A stretch of 64,000 nucleotides of DNA from Flavobacterium aerium (GTDB lineage: Bacteria; Bacteroidota; Bacteroidia; Flavobacteriales; Flavobacteriaceae): assembly GCF_030766725.1 (NCBI RefSeq), contig NZ_JARQWR010000011.1, forward strand, positions 62,001-126,000, in the 5' to 3' direction. Positions 63,056 through 64,000 of this stretch are shown here, one piece after another (within the stretch, counting starts at the first letter, position 1; every line of letters begins with the position of its first letter). The notes beneath the pieces are model-generated. The model saw nothing but the letters and a program-made list of their open reading frames with translations, searched no databases and was not told the DNA's origin. The translations under genes and the position numbers were made by a program.

Positions 63056-63871
63056 ATGAAACACATTCCACATACTTGGGTTATTTTATTTTTATGCATC
63101 AGCACCTTCTGTCAATCGGCAAACACAAAAACTATAAGCGTTTTTAGCACCGCTATGAACAAAAGTATTCCTGTTATAGTAATTACACCCGATTATACTA
63201 AAAACCAAAAATTAAACAGCGTATACATCCTTCATGGGTATAGCGGCAACCCAACCCGCACTTTAGAACAGGACATTCCAACGTTATCGAAACGCGCTGA
63301 TATTGATCATACCATTTTTATTCTTCCCGATGGTAACTTTAGCAGCTGGTATGTAAATAGCCCTATTGAATCTTCTTCCCAATACGAGACTTTTATTGGA
63401 CAAGAATTGGTAGACTACATCGACAATCACTTCCCAACTCATAATGATAAAAACAAAAGAGGATTACTAGGATGGAGTATGGGTGGCTATGGTACATTGT
63501 TAATTGGAAGCGAATATCAAAATACCTTTGGCATTATCGGGAGTATGTGTGGCGCCTTAGATTTCAGACCTTTTATCAAGGATTATCAAGTAGACAAAGT
63601 GCTAGGTCAAGATGGTTTTGTCTGGGAACAATATGTTATTGCTAATCGTATTTCCTTTTTCAAAAATACACAGCAAAAAATTATTATTGATTGCGGAACG
63701 GAAGACCCATTGATTGATCAAAATCGGCAATTTCATCAATCTTTGCTAAATAATAAGATTCCACACGAGTATATCGAGCGTCCCGGAGGACATACTGCAG
63801 CCTATTGGTCCAATGCCGCAATCACCCAATTAAATTATTTTATAGAATTTTTCAATAAAAAATGGCCATAA
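63056..63871 (+). CDS. Exported alpha/beta-hydrolase esterase
   Basis: Secreted esterase of the esterase D/XynZ-like family, 271 residues from the ATG at 63056, with a signal peptide (about 1-22). It has VYILHGYSGNPTR (oxyanion region, about 57-69), the nucleophile elbow GWSMGGYGT and the late GGHTAAYW histidine. An upstream in-frame TTG at 62987 lies inside the preceding gene and would bury the signal, so it is rejected. Substrate unknown; acyl or feruloyl esters are typical for the family. It ends at a strong terminator. Confidence 0.88.
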   Translation: MKHIPHTWVILFLCISTFCQSANTKTISVFSTAMNKSIPVIVITPDYTKNQKLNSVYILHGYSGNPTRTLEQDIPTLSKRADIDHTIFILPDGNFSSWYVNSPIESSSQYETFIGQELVDYIDNHFPTHNDKNKRGLLGWSMGGYGTLLIGSEYQNTFGIIGSMCGALDFRPFIKDYQVDKVLGQDGFVWEQYVIANRISFFKNTQQKIIIDCGTEDPLIDQNRQFHQSLLNNKIPHEYIERPGGHTAAYWSNAAITQLNYFIEFFNKKWP

Positions 63872-63872
63872 A

Positions 63873-63905
63873 AAAAAGCTCCTAATTTCTTAGGAGCTTT
63901 TTTTT
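63873..63905 (+). terminator. Terminator of the esterase gene
   Basis: AGCTCCTAA, loop TTTC, TTAGGAGCT forms a perfect stem between an A-run and a T-run. Confidence 0.92.
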
Positions 63906-63945
63906 ATCTAATTTAAATCTATAAATACGTAATGGGTATAAATAG

Positions 63946-63972
63946 AAAAAGCCCGTATAAATACGGGCTTTC
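63946..63972 (-). terminator. Terminator downstream of the partial tRNA
   Basis: GCCCGTAT and ATACGGGC form a perfect stem (63951-63968). The minus strand then runs into T, so it ends transcription from the tRNA at the window edge. Confidence 0.85.
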
Positions 63973-63976
63973 TGAG

Positions 63977-64000
63977 TACTCAGAGCGGGACTTGAACCCG
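63977..64000 (-). tRNA. 3' end of a tRNA, cut by the window edge
   Basis: On the minus strand the T-arm GCGGG/TTCAAGT/CCCGC is nearly complete, followed by the acceptor strand TCTGAGT and discriminator A; CCA is not encoded. The anticodon lies outside the window. The terminal sequence looks like a tRNA-Leu, but this cannot be confirmed here. Confidence 0.8.

Overview
The window is AT-rich chromosomal DNA from a member of the Bacteroidota, almost certainly family Flavobacteriaceae. The evidence is the gliding pair gldB/gldC, a type IX secretion plug protein, an S46 dipeptidyl-peptidase, a Bacteroidota-type MraY and FtsL, and many promoters with the phylum's TAnnTTTG -7 box. Genus is not resolved (Myroides- or Flavobacterium-like is only a guess). 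No insertion sequence, prophage, CRISPR array or rRNA is visible; this is mostly core genome.

Layout. 1-8324 (minus): the dcw cell-wall/division cluster mraZ-rsmH-ftsL-ftsI-murE-mraY-murD-ftsW, with ftsW cut by the window edge. It is preceded by 10-bp-periodic GTGGT/G repeats that look like a MraZ operator. 8765-10210: an alpha/beta hydrolase and engB. 10377-14344: a MarR-controlled export operon (MarR, TolC-like, HlyD-like lipoprotein, ABC-2 permease, no ATPase) with a perfect palindrome at its promoter. 14387-18441: a MarR-GNAT fusion, gldC, gldB, nadE and an orphan NarL-type response regulator. 18438-22968 (minus): dnaG, whose zinc-ribbon ligands are all replaced, then an ECF sigma / membrane anti-sigma-like / outer-membrane protein operon.

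23126-32374: polyprenyl synthase, rlmN, an O-methyltransferase, a PAP2 phosphatase with tatA, an M1 aminopeptidase, a DUF6702-like protein, two tandem carboxypeptidase-regulatory-like paralogues and pepE. 32432-32781: two tandem tRNA-Gly(UCC) units, each with promoter and terminator. 32977-45536: GNAT, two convergent L,D-transpeptidases, gpmI, a CoA-transferase, map with a methyltransferase, an M16 peptidase, the T9SS plug protein and apaG. 45750-54280: pruA, rsmG, a fatty-acid desaturase, an aminotransferase, purT, a Crp-like regulator, pirin and fabD. 54352-60478: galE, a DegT aminotransferase, waaA, GNAT and an S46 peptidase with the DPP11-type arginine. 60729-64000: a small Ala/Val/Glu-rich lipoprotein, a YegP-like protein, a Crp-like regulator, an exported RidA-like protein lacking the catalytic arginine, an exported esterase, and the 3' end of a tRNA.

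The cell-envelope theme is strong: peptidoglycan precursor synthesis and cross-linking, Kdo transfer, surface sugars, fatty acids, lipoproteins and T9SS/gliding. I found no clearly new multi-gene system. The best leads are the zinc-less DnaG, the MraZ-type repeat operator, three convergent gene pairs that share one TTAA as both stop codons, several unannotated palindromic operators, the ATPase-less ABC-2 export operon and the exported, arginine-less RidA protein.
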